A stretch of 64,000 nucleotides of DNA, from positions 9,338,679 to 9,402,678 of the forward strand of contig NC_081337.1 in assembly GCF_022539665.2 (NCBI RefSeq). Direction: 5' to 3'. Positions 63,498 through 64,000 of the stretch are shown here, in pieces. The stretch comes from Daphnia carinata (lineage: Eukaryota; Arthropoda; Branchiopoda; Diplostraca; Daphniidae). Position numbers and translations under genes: made by a program. The notes beneath the pieces are model-generated. The model ran no database searches, was not told the DNA's origin, and worked only from the letters and a program-made list of their open reading frames with translations. Each line of letters opens with the position of its first letter. Positions within the stretch are counted from its first letter, which is position 1.

Positions 63498-64000
63498 GCG
63501 CATTAATGTGGTCCGCCTTCTTCCCTTTTTCTACACCAAGTTTTTATAATGGCGTAATTAACGAGTGTTGCTGGCGCTGCGTCTTACTGTTGCTACTGCT
63601 TCACCAGCTGTAAAATCGTTTTCTCTCCTTTCGTTTTCTTTTTTTTCTTTTTGATTTTATATCCTCCCTTCTACATGGGTGGCTGCTCCAAGAGCAGGAT
63701 GTGCGTATTAACGGTAGCAACTTTTCTGACGGTTGTGAAACTTTCTTGATATATACCGTCCCGCCATACCTTTCTTTCCCTTGCGTTTCTATCCAATCAA
63801 CACACACGTAATCGAAATTGATGATCGACTTCTCCTTGTGGAGCTTCCAAGTTCCATCTACCTGTCAAAAGCTTTCACGATATCATCGCGCTATTCGCTC
63901 GTCAACTAAAAACTCTTTGAATTCACAAAATCTCTTTGAAGTTTCAACCTGTTATATCACTCCTGTGCCCTATTTAGGTTTACAATATCCTTTTTCCCGA

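Larger units (their letters stand above)
44326..64000. other. about 19.7 kb without a recognised gene
   Basis: I found no chain of exons, no family motif and no RNA gene here. The DNA is T/A-tract-rich on both strands, with many open frames that are poly-Phe or poly-Lys translations of homopolymers. Slightly GC-richer, less repetitive patches lie at 44950-45450, 50780-51000, 55490-55670 and 62500-62870. The absence of MITE copies contrasts with 22-34 kb. It may be intergenic regulatory DNA or a very long intron of a gene outside the window. Confidence 0.5.

Overview
The window is animal nuclear DNA. Protein-coding genes are split by short introns (mostly about 60-250 bp, with GT..AG ends), base composition is AT-rich with many poly-A/T tracts, and there are TATA-type core promoters and many small inverted-repeat elements. 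The gene content and compactness suggest an arthropod. A small crustacean such as Daphnia is my best guess, but that is an inference. I rebuilt the gene models by hand from reading frames, splice sites and protein-family similarity. In every intact model the exon lengths sum to a multiple of three.

Layout, left to right. 1.37-3.76 kb (minus): a secreted Cys-rich protein with thyroglobulin type-1-like repeats. 5.1-12.6 kb (plus): a BTB-BACK-Kelch protein, the IVNS1ABP orthologue, with an upstream leader exon. 14.15-15.69 kb (minus): an alpha-1,3-fucosyltransferase. 17.18-18.06 kb (plus): a lipocalin of the apolipoprotein D type. 19.2-21.8 kb (plus): a decayed, intron-containing copy of vasa (DEAD-box RNA helicase).

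22-34.2 kb is repeat-rich accessory DNA. It holds a large inverted duplication (arms 23.19-24.70 and 25.19-26.70 kb). Each arm contains a 340-bp block that is identical by eye and full of stem-loops, and the spacer carries tRNA-like sequences. The right arm overlaps the end of a small coiled-coil gene (26.49-27.23 kb, minus). Several palindromic or TIR-bearing miniature elements follow.

34.27-44.33 kb is gene-dense again: BDP1 (TFIIIB subunit, plus), RCHY1/PIRH2 (E3 ligase, minus), an unrecognised small gene with a TATA promoter (40.0-40.6 kb, plus) and KRI1 (ribosome biogenesis, minus). BDP1 (Pol III transcription) and KRI1 (40S assembly) both serve the translation machinery, but nothing in the sequence shows that their proximity is functional.

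44.33-64 kb is almost 20 kb in which I find no convincing gene. It has homopolymer and microsatellite tracts, a few palindromes and one weak ORF near 62.5-62.9 kb. It could be intergenic or lie inside a very large intron.

The strongest candidate for something undescribed is the 340-bp structured block inside the 23-26.7 kb inverted duplication. The diverged vasa copy and the multi-repeat thyroglobulin-type protein are also worth attention.
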